NCBI GenBank assembly: GCA_964422865.1
Contig: CAYRCU010000011.1
Location: forward strand, 1-30,812
Source of the DNA: CAYRCU01 sp964422865
GTDB lineage: Bacteria > Patescibacteriota > Microgenomatia > UBA8517
Reading direction: 5' to 3'
Length of the DNA: 30,812 nucleotides
Position numbers and translations under genes: made by a program. Below the pieces are notes generated by a model, which was given only the letters and a program-made list of their open reading frames with translations, did not search any database and was not told the DNA's origin. This document shows, piece by piece, positions 1 through 6,606 of this stretch; the stretch's first letter is position 1, and every line of letters starts with the position of its first letter.

Positions 1-401
1 ATCCCTTTCTTGAGATAATAGAAAAAAACAAAAACACTATCCAAAAAGCCCCGGCACATGGAGATTTTGTTTTAAGGCAGATGTTTATCTTAGAAAGAGG
101 AGCAATTGCCATAATTGACGGAGAGCACTCAAGTTTGAAGGGTCCCAAATTCTACGACGTTGCACAATTTTATATCAGAACAAGGAATGATCACCGGGCA
201 AAATCACAGGCAACTGCGTTTTTAAAAGAGATTTATAAATTATTGCCTAAAAATGAGAGGGGGCAGTTTTGGGAAGAGCTAAAACCGGTTTTGATTGAAC
301 GCTTTATAGGAGACCTTTGGGGAGCAAAAAATAATCCTGATAAATTGGATGAGCTTGAAATACTTGGAAGAGATATTTTAGAGGATAGAATAATAAAGTA
401 A
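1..401 (+). CDS. APH-like (aminoglycoside/choline kinase fold) phosphotransferase, 5' end outside window
   Basis: An open frame runs from position 3 through the window edge to a TAA at 399-401, so this is the C-terminal 132 or so residues of a longer protein. It contains HGDFVLRQM (about residues 19-27 of the visible part), which resembles the catalytic HGDxxxxN loop of the APH/choline kinase fold. About 15 residues later comes IIDGEHS, which resembles the metal-binding IID-x-E segment, and then a YDVAQF motif, also typical of the family. The usual Asn of the HGD loop appears to be Gln here, which may change metal binding. The substrate cannot be told from sequence. The first ATG at 81 is internal and not the start. 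It is followed 7 nt later by a small ORF and then a TPR-like gene on the same strand. Family call fairly sure; function unknown. Confidence 0.7.
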   Translation, partial: PFLEIIEKNKNTIQKAPAHGDFVLRQMFILERGAIAIIDGEHSSLKGPKFYDVAQFYIRTRNDHRAKSQATAFLKEIYKLLPKNERGQFWEELKPVLIERFIGDLWGAKNNPDKLDELEILGRDILEDRIIK

Positions 402-408
402 CTTATTC

Positions 409-558
409 ATGACAGAAAGAAGAGGGGCTTACTTAAACTGGATCAGGGAGGTGGTCGAAGAAGCAGAGCAAGCAGCAGGGGCAGCACAAGAACTTTTGAT
501 ATTTAATTCCGGGATAGACACTGAAGAAAAGTTGATAGAAGCTATAAGGGGAACTTAA
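409..558 (+). CDS. Small 49-residue acidic ORF, unknown function
   Basis: This ATG-to-TAA ORF of 50 codons lies 7 nt after the kinase stop and ends 7 nt before the next ORF's ATG at 566. The product is glutamate- and alanine-rich (MTERRGAYLNW at the start, then a run of helix-forming EE/EA/QAA residues) and is probably mostly helical. No signal peptide, Cys or metal motif is visible, and I recognise no family. Tight spacing between two co-directional genes supports it being translated, but there is no clear ribosome-binding site. It could also be a chance ORF in a short spacer. Confidence 0.45.
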   Translation: MTERRGAYLNWIREVVEEAEQAAGAAQELLIFNSGIDTEEKLIEAIRGT

Positions 559-565
559 TGATAAT

Positions 566-1297
566 ATGCTTACTATAGATATGAGTGAATCGGAAAGAGG
601 AAGAAAAATCCATGCACAGGCTGAAGAGTCTCGAGAGCGTGCACAAGACTTTTTAGAAGCTTTGCGGCTTTTGGATGAGGCTACAATTTATTATGCCGAG
701 GACCGTGATTATCTTGGCATGTCGGAAGCTCAAGGGTCACGTTTTATAGTTTACAAACACCTTTTTGAAAAATCGGGGGATAGGAGCTATTTAATTCTTG
801 CTACTCTTTCCGCTCAAGCTGCCGTAGAGATAGCGGAGACAAATGGAATAATTCAGGCCTTGGCGCTTGGTTATTTTAATTTAGGGAAGGCGTACGAGGA
901 AATGGAAGAGTATGCTAAAGCTGTTTTGCCGTTTCAGAAAGCTTCTGAACACCTCAACAACAACCCTCCTCCAAGACACGACAGGCCTGAAGTAAAAGCT
1001 GATATTAAGGCGCACTTAGCATTTGCCGAGTATATGGCTGGAGATAAAAAGGCTTTGGAAAAGTTGGAAGAATCGATTTCGGAGCTTGAAAATGTAGAGC
1101 CTGTAGACGAGGGGAATAAATATGAAATTGATGTCTGGCTTTCAGGCGCTTATATGAGAGCGGCCCGAGCGTTGAGAGAGGATAATCCCAAAAGGGCTAA
1201 AGAGCATCTAGAAAAAGCGAGGAAAATAATTGATTCAAACCCCGACTTGAGGTTGAGATTAGAGCAGTGGAAGAAGTTAGCAGAAACTTTTAGTTAA
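566..1297 (+). CDS. TPR-like helical repeat protein
   Basis: The 243-residue product is almost entirely helical. The clearest tetratricopeptide unit is near residues 99-132 (ALGYFNLGKAYEEMEEYAKA), with weaker helical pairs around 26-60, 145-175 and 190-222. TPR arrays mount protein-protein contacts, so a scaffold or adaptor role is likely, but the partner is unknown. There is no signal peptide or membrane segment. The start is uncertain: ATG 566 is used here, but ATG 581 (MSESERGRK) is equally plausible and neither has a good Shine-Dalgarno. The gene follows the kinase and the 49-residue ORF and may share an operon with them. It converges on the HU gene, and the two stop codons overlap inside one TTAA. 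Confidence 0.75.
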   Translation: MLTIDMSESERGRKIHAQAEESRERAQDFLEALRLLDEATIYYAEDRDYLGMSEAQGSRFIVYKHLFEKSGDRSYLILATLSAQAAVEIAETNGIIQALALGYFNLGKAYEEMEEYAKAVLPFQKASEHLNNNPPPRHDRPEVKADIKAHLAFAEYMAGDKKALEKLEESISELENVEPVDEGNKYEIDVWLSGAYMRAARALREDNPKRAKEHLEKARKIIDSNPDLRLRLEQWKKLAETFS

Positions 1298-1569
1298 CGG
1301 GAAACTTGTTTTTTTAAGCGTTTACCTGCAGTGAAGCGTGGTGAGCGGTGAGATTTTATCGTTACGAACTTGTCCGTGTTTGGGATGCGTACTGTTTTTC
1401 CCTTCATATTTATTACTCTGAAAGTTCCAAAACCCGAGAGTACTACTTTTTCTCCTTTTGAGAGAACTCTGCCAATTTCCAACAAAAAGACATTTACTGC
1501 TTCTGTGGCGGCACGTTTTGGAAGATGCGCCTTGCGTGCAACAAGCTCAACCAACTGCCTTTTAGTCAT
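1294..1569 (-). CDS. hup: HU/IHF-family nucleoid DNA-binding protein
   Basis: The 91-residue length is typical of HU. The N-terminal helical part (MTKRQLVELVARKAHLPK), the FLLEIGRVLSKGEKVVLSGFGTF core and the C-terminal GKRLKK are family hallmarks. The DNA-embracing arm (about residues 52-75) diverges from the usual GRNPxTG form and reads GKTVRIPNTDKFVTIKSH, so its DNA preference may differ. HU dimers bend and compact DNA. The gene has its own promoter right after the rny stop, with the -10 box only 8 nt from the ATG. It faces the TPR-like gene and their stops overlap by 3 nt in TTAA. Confidence 0.92.
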   Translation of the reverse strand: MTKRQLVELVARKAHLPKRAATEAVNVFLLEIGRVLSKGEKVVLSGFGTFRVINMKGKTVRIPNTDKFVTIKSHRSPRFTAGKRLKKQVSR

Positions 1570-1577
1570 TTGGCAAA

Positions 1578-1606
1578 AGCATAGTGTAGCGGGACAAAAA
1601 AGTCAA
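1578..1606 (-). promoter_or_regulatory. Sigma70-type promoter for hup
   Basis: On the minus strand there is TTGACT, a 17-nt spacer, then TATGCT. The -10 box ends 8 nt before the hup ATG, so transcription should start at or within a couple of bases of the start codon, giving a nearly leaderless mRNA. The -35 lies 10 nt after the rny stop. Confidence 0.6.
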
Positions 1607-1615
1607 GATTAAGGT

Positions 1616-2779
1616 TTAATGGGCGGCTGTGGTCTCTGTGGCTCTTGTTTCTCTTATGACTGTTACCTTTATTTGGCCTGCGTATTGAGCTTCCTTTTCA
1701 AGTCTGCGTGCGATATCTCTTGCAAGGATGGTTAATTTATCATCATCAATTTCTTTCGGATTTACAACAACTCGAACATCACGACCAGCTTGAAAGGCGA
1801 TTGCTTCTTCGACTCCTTCAAATTCGCCGGCGATTTTTTCAATAGCCTCCATTCTTTTGATATATCCTTCGTGAGGCTCATATCTGGCGCCCGGACGAGA
1901 GCCTGAGATTGCGTCTGCTGTCCAGACTATGATGGATTCAATTGAGGAGAAGGGCTTGTCTTCATGGTGCTCCGCTATTATGTTTATGACAGCTTTGGGG
2001 AGGCCGAAACGCTTGGCGATTTCTACGCCTTTTTGTATGTGGGTCCCCTCATCATCAGTTGCAATTTTACCTATATCGTGAAGGAGGCCTCCAAGACGAA
2101 CTATTTCAACGTTTGCTCCAAGCTCGCGAGCTATGGCCATTGCAATTTTTGTTTCTTCAATTGTGTGAAGGGCCAGGTTTTGACCATAAGAGGTTCTGAA
2201 ACGAAATTTTCCAATCATACGAATTAATTCCGTAGGAAGATTGTGCTCCCCCACTTCCGCGACTATGCGCTTACCTTCTTCAAGGAGTACATCGTCCATC
2301 TGCCGCTTAACTTGGGAAACCACTTCTTCAATACGCGAGGGCTGAATTCTTGTATCTTTTATGAGAATTTCTAAGGCTCGGCGAGCAATTTCACGCCTTA
2401 TGGAATCAAAGCTACTGAGTTTTATTTCGCGAGTTTCGTCAAGTTCAAGTTCCACACCGGTTGCTTTTTCAAAGGCTCGGATATTTCTTCCTTCTTTCCC
2501 AATAATTCTGCCTTTTGCTTCTTCTGAGGGAACTGTGAGAGTCGAAATCGTGTATTCAGCAGTGTAGGAGGTTGCACCATGCTTCATGGCATCAACCAGT
2601 ATTTCTCTTGCTTTATCCTTTGCGTCTTGTTTTATGCGATCTTCGGCATTTTTGATTCTCTTTGCAATTTCCGAAGTTAATTCTTTTTCCACTTCACGAA
2701 GGAGTTCCTGTTTTGCCTCCTTTTGGGACATGGAAGAGATTTTCTCCAGTTTTTTGATGTATTCAACTCTTTTTGACAT
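1616..2779 (-). CDS. rny: Ribonuclease Y, short form without N-terminal membrane anchor
   Basis: RNase Y is an endoribonuclease that starts mRNA decay. The 387-residue product has a short coiled-coil-like N-terminus (1-65), a KH domain with the GKEG loop at 94-97, and an HD phosphohydrolase domain with His205, the LLHDIGK motif (His234-Asp235), the AEHHED segment (His271/272) and TADAISGSRPGARYE at 287-301. Family members usually exceed 500 residues and begin with a transmembrane helix and a long coiled coil. Both are missing here. The start is firm: an in-frame TAA lies 5 codons upstream of ATG 2779, so the frame cannot be extended. The enzyme is therefore predicted to be cytosolic. It lies downstream of recX with a 137-nt spacer. 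Confidence 0.93.
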   Translation of the reverse strand: MSKRVEYIKKLEKISSMSQKEAKQELLREVEKELTSEIAKRIKNAEDRIKQDAKDKAREILVDAMKHGATSYTAEYTISTLTVPSEEAKGRIIGKEGRNIRAFEKATGVELELDETREIKLSSFDSIRREIARRALEILIKDTRIQPSRIEEVVSQVKRQMDDVLLEEGKRIVAEVGEHNLPTELIRMIGKFRFRTSYGQNLALHTIEETKIAMAIARELGANVEIVRLGGLLHDIGKIATDDEGTHIQKGVEIAKRFGLPKAVINIIAEHHEDKPFSSIESIIVWTADAISGSRPGARYEPHEGYIKRMEAIEKIAGEFEGVEEAIAFQAGRDVRVVVNPKEIDDDKLTILARDIARRLEKEAQYAGQIKVTVIRETRATETTAAH

Positions 2780-2828
2780 AACAGTTTTATTTTATGAAAT
2801 GAAGAAAAAGGAAGGAAGACCCTTTCAG

Positions 2829-2857
2829 ATAATAGCCTTATCAGATAAGAGCCTTAA
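2829..2857 (-). promoter_or_regulatory. Possible promoter for rny
   Basis: On the minus strand there is TTAAGG, a 17-nt spacer, then TATTAT. The -10 is good (5 of 6 bases) and the -35 poor (3 of 6). The spacer contains a near-palindrome CTTATC-T-GATAAG. This lies in the 137-nt gap (2780-2916) between recX and rny, which holds no ORF. Confidence 0.3.
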
Positions 2858-2916
2858 GGGAAGAAATGGATTGAAATAATTTCTTCAACATATCCTTTTT
2901 CTAAGAAGGTATTTTA

Positions 2917-3522
2917 TCAGTTAATGACATCTTTTACAACCTCCCAGGGAAAGCCTTTGCGAAGAAGAAACTGTGAGATTTTTTGTTGGCGGATTTTTTT
3001 GTTGTATTTTTGCCATTTGTAGGCATTTTTTGCTACGAGAGCTTTGGCAATTTTTTTTTCATTAACATTAATGTCTTTGAGTACACTGTCGATAATTTCT
3101 TTTTTTATGCCTTTTTGTGCGAGCTCAAAATATAATTCCCTTTTGCTTTTTGGCTTGAAGGATAGTCTTTGGTTTATCCACCACACAGTGAATTTACTGT
3201 CACCCAGGAGATCCAATTTTTTTAGCTTTGATAATAGCTTTTTGAAAAGGGAGGGGGGAGTTTTTTTGCGAATAAGCCAATCGTTTATTTCTTTTTGGCT
3301 TCTGGGGCGAAGAGTCGCAAATTTTAATAAATTGCTGCTGATTTTAGTGAAATTTGCTTTCTCAACAATTTTATTTACTTCTTTTGAAGAAAGCTCTTTT
3401 CCTATTTCAAGGTTGTATTTTAAAAGATTTGCAAGATCGATTTTGAATGCATACTTTCCATCAAGAAATATGTTTACATTGCCCGGTTTTTTTTGAGATT
3501 TTATTGAAGTAATTTTGGGCAC
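2917..3522 (-). CDS. recX: RecX-family regulator of RecA
   Basis: RecX binds the RecA filament and blocks its extension. The 201-residue, lysine-rich product shows the RecX repeat pattern of three-helix units: LRPRSQKEINDWLIRKK (about 71-87), KPKSKRELYFELAQKGI (about 122-138) and a C-terminal RKGFPWEVV. The ATG lies 3 nt after the recA stop, the classic recA-recX arrangement, and the two are surely co-transcribed. No other start is needed. Confidence 0.9.
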   Translation of the reverse strand: MPKITSIKSQKKPGNVNIFLDGKYAFKIDLANLLKYNLEIGKELSSKEVNKIVEKANFTKISSNLLKFATLRPRSQKEINDWLIRKKTPPSLFKKLLSKLKKLDLLGDSKFTVWWINQRLSFKPKSKRELYFELAQKGIKKEIIDSVLKDINVNEKKIAKALVAKNAYKWQKYNKKIRQQKISQFLLRKGFPWEVVKDVIN

Positions 3523-3525
3523 TTT

Positions 3526-4611
3526 CTATTTTTCTTCTTTTTGTTTTTCCTTTCCCAGATCTTTTGGGAGAGATTTATTGGAAGAAACTATTTTGCGAAT
3601 CTTCTTTTCCAGCTCTAGTGCAAGCTTTTGATTTTCTTTTATGTATTCAGTTGAAGCTTGACGTCCCTGGGCTAGAGTTTTTCCATCATAGTTGTAGAAT
3701 GAGCCACTTTTTTTGATTATTCCCAAGTTTACCGCCATATCCAGAAGACTTCCGGATTTGCTGATTCCTTCTTCATTTGTAATATCAAATTCCACAACTC
3801 TTAGAGGAGGTGCAACTTTATTTTTAACAATTCTTGCACGATGCCGGGAGCCTATTACCAGATCACCATCTTTAATACTTGCTATGCGGCGAATATCAAT
3901 TCTTATTGAGGAATAGAATTTTAAGGCAAGACCTCCGGTGGTGGTTTCGGGATTTCCGAACATTACGCCTATTTTTTGGCGAATTTGGTTTGTGAATATT
4001 AATATGGTCTTGCTTTTGCTGATAGCGCCGGTGAGCTTTCTTAGAGCTTGGCTCATGAGACGCGCTTGAACTCCGATTATTGCGTCTCCCATTTCTCCTT
4101 CTATTTCGACGCGAGGGACAAGGGCGGCAACGGAGTCTACCACTATTACGTCGATAGCTCCTGAGCGAATCAGGGTTTCTGTGATTTCGAGGGCTTGCTC
4201 ACCCGTATCGGGCTGGGAAAGGAGAAGATCATCAAGGTTTACTCCTATGATTTCTGCGCGAGTTGGGTCAAGACCGTGTTCTGCGTCAATGAATGCGCAT
4301 TGTCCGCCACGATTTTGAGCTTCAGCGATAATATGCAGGCAGAGAGTTGTTTTACCTGAGGCTTCGGGACCGTAGATTTCAACAATCCGACCCTTGGGGA
4401 GACCGCCCACACCAAGTGCCAGATCAAGAGCTATGGAGCCCGTGGGAATGGTTTCTACTTGCGGTATACCCCCTTTTTCCCCGAGACGCATGATTGAGCC
4501 CGCTCCATATTGTTTTTCAATTTGGTCCATTGCTAATTTTATTGCCTGGAGACGCTGAGGGGAATCATCCGGCTTGTTGACGGTTTTATGTCCGGTCTTT
4601 TTTCGCGACAT
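3526..4611 (-). CDS. recA: Recombinase RecA
   Basis: RecA forms the ATP-dependent filament for homologous recombination and the DNA-damage response. The 361-residue product has Walker A GPEASGKTT at 81-89, the catalytic Glu in FIDAEHGLDP (E111), a Walker B VIVVDSVAALVP strand, the L1 loop EGEMGD and the L2 region TNQIRQKIGVMFGNPETTTGG. The usual EHALDP reads EHGLDP. The C-terminus is a lysine/glutamate tail rather than the acidic tail of E. coli. No intein or frameshift is seen. The start at 4611 is set by the promoter and by the MSRKK N-terminus. I see no obvious LexA-type operator in front of it. Confidence 0.97.
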   Translation of the reverse strand: MSRKKTGHKTVNKPDDSPQRLQAIKLAMDQIEKQYGAGSIMRLGEKGGIPQVETIPTGSIALDLALGVGGLPKGRIVEIYGPEASGKTTLCLHIIAEAQNRGGQCAFIDAEHGLDPTRAEIIGVNLDDLLLSQPDTGEQALEITETLIRSGAIDVIVVDSVAALVPRVEIEGEMGDAIIGVQARLMSQALRKLTGAISKSKTILIFTNQIRQKIGVMFGNPETTTGGLALKFYSSIRIDIRRIASIKDGDLVIGSRHRARIVKNKVAPPLRVVEFDITNEEGISKSGSLLDMAVNLGIIKKSGSFYNYDGKTLAQGRQASTEYIKENQKLALELEKKIRKIVSSNKSLPKDLGKEKQKEEK

Positions 4612-4620
4612 TTGAGTTAA

Positions 4621-4649
4621 TTTTTAGCATAAACTATGGGTGTACGCAA
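4621..4649 (-). promoter_or_regulatory. Possible recA promoter
   Basis: On the minus strand there is TTGCGT, a 17-nt spacer, then TAAAAA preceded by TGC (extended -10). The -10 box ends 9 nt before the recA ATG, so the transcript would be almost leaderless, as for hup. Box scores are moderate. It lies in the 54-nt gap after the GH130 gene. Confidence 0.45.
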
Positions 4650-4665
4650 CAGTTAAAACAGCTTT

Positions 4666-6606
4666 TTAGGACTGAACTTGGAAAAATGCTTTTAATAATT
4701 TGTCTAGGTCAACAGAAGCTACGCAAGTTACCTGGTCGGCGGCTCCGTAATAAACAAAGAGGGTGTTTTTGATAACCACTGAACCGCAGGAAAAAACAGT
4801 ATTATGCCTTACTCCTTTCTTTTCGTACTCTGCCTCGGGTTCGAGAATGGGATAATCCAGTTTACTTATAATTTTATCCGGATTCTTTAAATCCAACAGG
4901 GCGGCTCCTAATCTGTATTTTTTGTCGTGTTTGGAAAGAGCATGAAAAATTAGAAGCCAACCTTCTTTGGTTTTGATTGGAGGGCCCGCGATACCAACTT
5001 TTTCACTGTCCCATCTTTTTGAGTCAGGACACAGCAGTAATTTCCCTCCCAGCCAGTTTTCTTTATCAAAATGCAAATTGTTAACAAAATCAATCCAAAT
5101 ACAGCCGCCTATCCGGTGAAAAAACACATACTTTCCTCTTATTTTTTCACTTAATACACAGGCATTTTTGTCATTTCGCTCCGGGTCAGAAATTATTATT
5201 GGTTTCGACCAGTTCCATCTTTTTTCCAAAAAGTCGACAACACTAATTGAACTAAGAGCAATTTTGGTGGGATTTTCTCCGTCATAGGCCGTATAGCACA
5301 TGTAGAATTTATCGTCGATTTTAGTGATTCTTGGATCTTCGCATCCGGAATAGCCGAGTTTAAGTTTTTTTTCAAAGCTTTCTCTCGGTGTATAGATCGG
5401 GTCACTTAGACGCTCCTCTATTTTTACACCATCATCGCTTGCGGCATAGCCCAAAACCGATGTATCATCCTTACCCATCGCCCGGTAGATAATGTGAACC
5501 TTTCCTGCTTCGTAAATGGCGGCCGGATTGAAAACATATTTAGATTCCCAATCGTGCTCCGAAATAGGTTTGAGGATTGGATTTTTTGAATATCTTTCTA
5601 ATTTTATCTTTTTTGTGTTTTTGTTAGTAACTTTTTTTCGCTTCAACGGGCTAATTTCTTTCAGAAGATCTTCTACCTCTAACTGGGCAAGACAAAGGAC
5701 CGTGTCCGCCGCTCCATAATAGATTTTTAGGATTTCTTTTTCTATCAGAGCGCCTGAAGGAAAAATAACATCAGGAACTTTACCGAAACGTTCATATTCT
5801 TCTTTCGGAACGAGTAGTGGCCGGTTTGTCCTCCCCAGTACTTTTGACGGATCTTTCAGGTCAAGCAGAACTGCTTCAATTCCAAAAACGGGAGGAGGAG
5901 AAAAATAGTTTTTAATATGGCAGTAGACAAGAAGCCAGCCATCTTCCGTCTTAATCGGAGAGGCTCCAACTTCGACGTGATCATTTCCTTCCTGCTGCAG
6001 GTGAATACTGTGTTCTTCAAGAGAAGGCAGCCAGTTGGTCCAGTATTCTTCCGACCAAATTTGCTCTTCTTTGTCAAAAAAAGCTAAGGCCATCCTTGCC
6101 GGAGGTTTATCTGTGCCAACAGTCAAAATCGCTCCAATTTTGCCGTTGATTTTTTCCGGAAAAAGAGTCATTGCTTTTGAATTAAAGTGAGTAACTTGGT
6201 ATTTTTCTTCTACTTCACTGAAATCTTTGGTGATTGCCACTCCAACTTTTATGCCCAAGGGGGTGTGGGGATAATCTGAAAGAGCGGTATAAAAGATAAA
6301 ATATTTATCACCCAGACGAGTGACTCTCGGATCTTCACAACCAAATTGTTCCCACTTGTATTCCGGGGTGATGAAAAGTTTTCTGTCTTCAAAAATTATG
6401 CCATCACTGCTTGTGGCATAACCTATGGAAGAAAGCTCAATATTTTCCTGGAAATAGCGTTGGGGGGAGGAAATTGCACGATAAACTAAATGGTATTTAT
6501 CTTTTTTTTTAACGACCGACCCGTTAAAGACTGCTACCGCCTCCCAATCCCTTTCTTCACGGGGAGTTAAAATTGGATTTCCCTGATACCTTTTTGCTCT
6601 AATCAT
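4666..6606 (-). CDS. Double-domain GH130-like protein (mannoside phosphorylase/mannosidase family)
   Basis: The 646-residue product consists of two GH130-type five-bladed beta-propeller domains. Domain 1 (about 1-320) has VYRA at 41-44, GCEDPR at 89-94, PIKTEDGWLLVYCH near 217-230 and IYYGAAD at 295-301. Domain 2 (about 334-640) has IYRA at 373-376, GCEDPR at 421-426, GPPIKTKEGWLLIFH near 541-555 and VYYGAAD at 618-624. In GH130 the Asp of the CEDPR motif (D92 and D424 here) is the likely acid catalyst. Known members break or make beta-mannosidic bonds by phosphorolysis or hydrolysis, and GT108 mannosyltransferases are relatives. No signal peptide is seen, so it is probably cytosolic. Family members are normally single-domain. 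The ATG overlaps the upstream gene's stop (TAATG), implying coupled translation. Substrate not determinable. Confidence 0.85.
   Translation of the reverse strand: MIRAKRYQGNPILTPREERDWEAVAVFNGSVVKKKDKYHLVYRAISSPQRYFQENIELSSIGYATSSDGIIFEDRKLFITPEYKWEQFGCEDPRVTRLGDKYFIFYTALSDYPHTPLGIKVGVAITKDFSEVEEKYQVTHFNSKAMTLFPEKINGKIGAILTVGTDKPPARMALAFFDKEEQIWSEEYWTNWLPSLEEHSIHLQQEGNDHVEVGASPIKTEDGWLLVYCHIKNYFSPPPVFGIEAVLLDLKDPSKVLGRTNRPLLVPKEEYERFGKVPDVIFPSGALIEKEILKIYYGAADTVLCLAQLEVEDLLKEISPLKRKKVTNKNTKKIKLERYSKNPILKPISEHDWESKYVFNPAAIYEAGKVHIIYRAMGKDDTSVLGYAASDDGVKIEERLSDPIYTPRESFEKKLKLGYSGCEDPRITKIDDKFYMCYTAYDGENPTKIALSSISVVDFLEKRWNWSKPIIISDPERNDKNACVLSEKIRGKYVFFHRIGGCIWIDFVNNLHFDKENWLGGKLLLCPDSKRWDSEKVGIAGPPIKTKEGWLLIFHALSKHDKKYRLGAALLDLKNPDKIISKLDYPILEPEAEYEKKGVRHNTVFSCGSVVIKNTLFVYYGAADQVTCVASVDLDKLLKAFFQVQS

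Noticed and set aside
1294..1297. Shared TTAA at the convergent stops of the TPR and HU genes as a bidirectional signal
   Set aside because: A 4-nt overlap of stop codons is easily explained by compaction; no hairpin is present.
2841..2853. CTTATC-T-GATAAG near-palindrome upstream of rny as an operator
   Set aside because: Short and AT-rich, no second copy at other promoters; kept only as a note in the possible promoter.
3044..3496. 150-codon plus-strand ORF
   Set aside because: It lies wholly antisense to recX, has low-complexity Phe/Leu/Ser composition and no family features; it mirrors the AT-rich lysine codons of recX.
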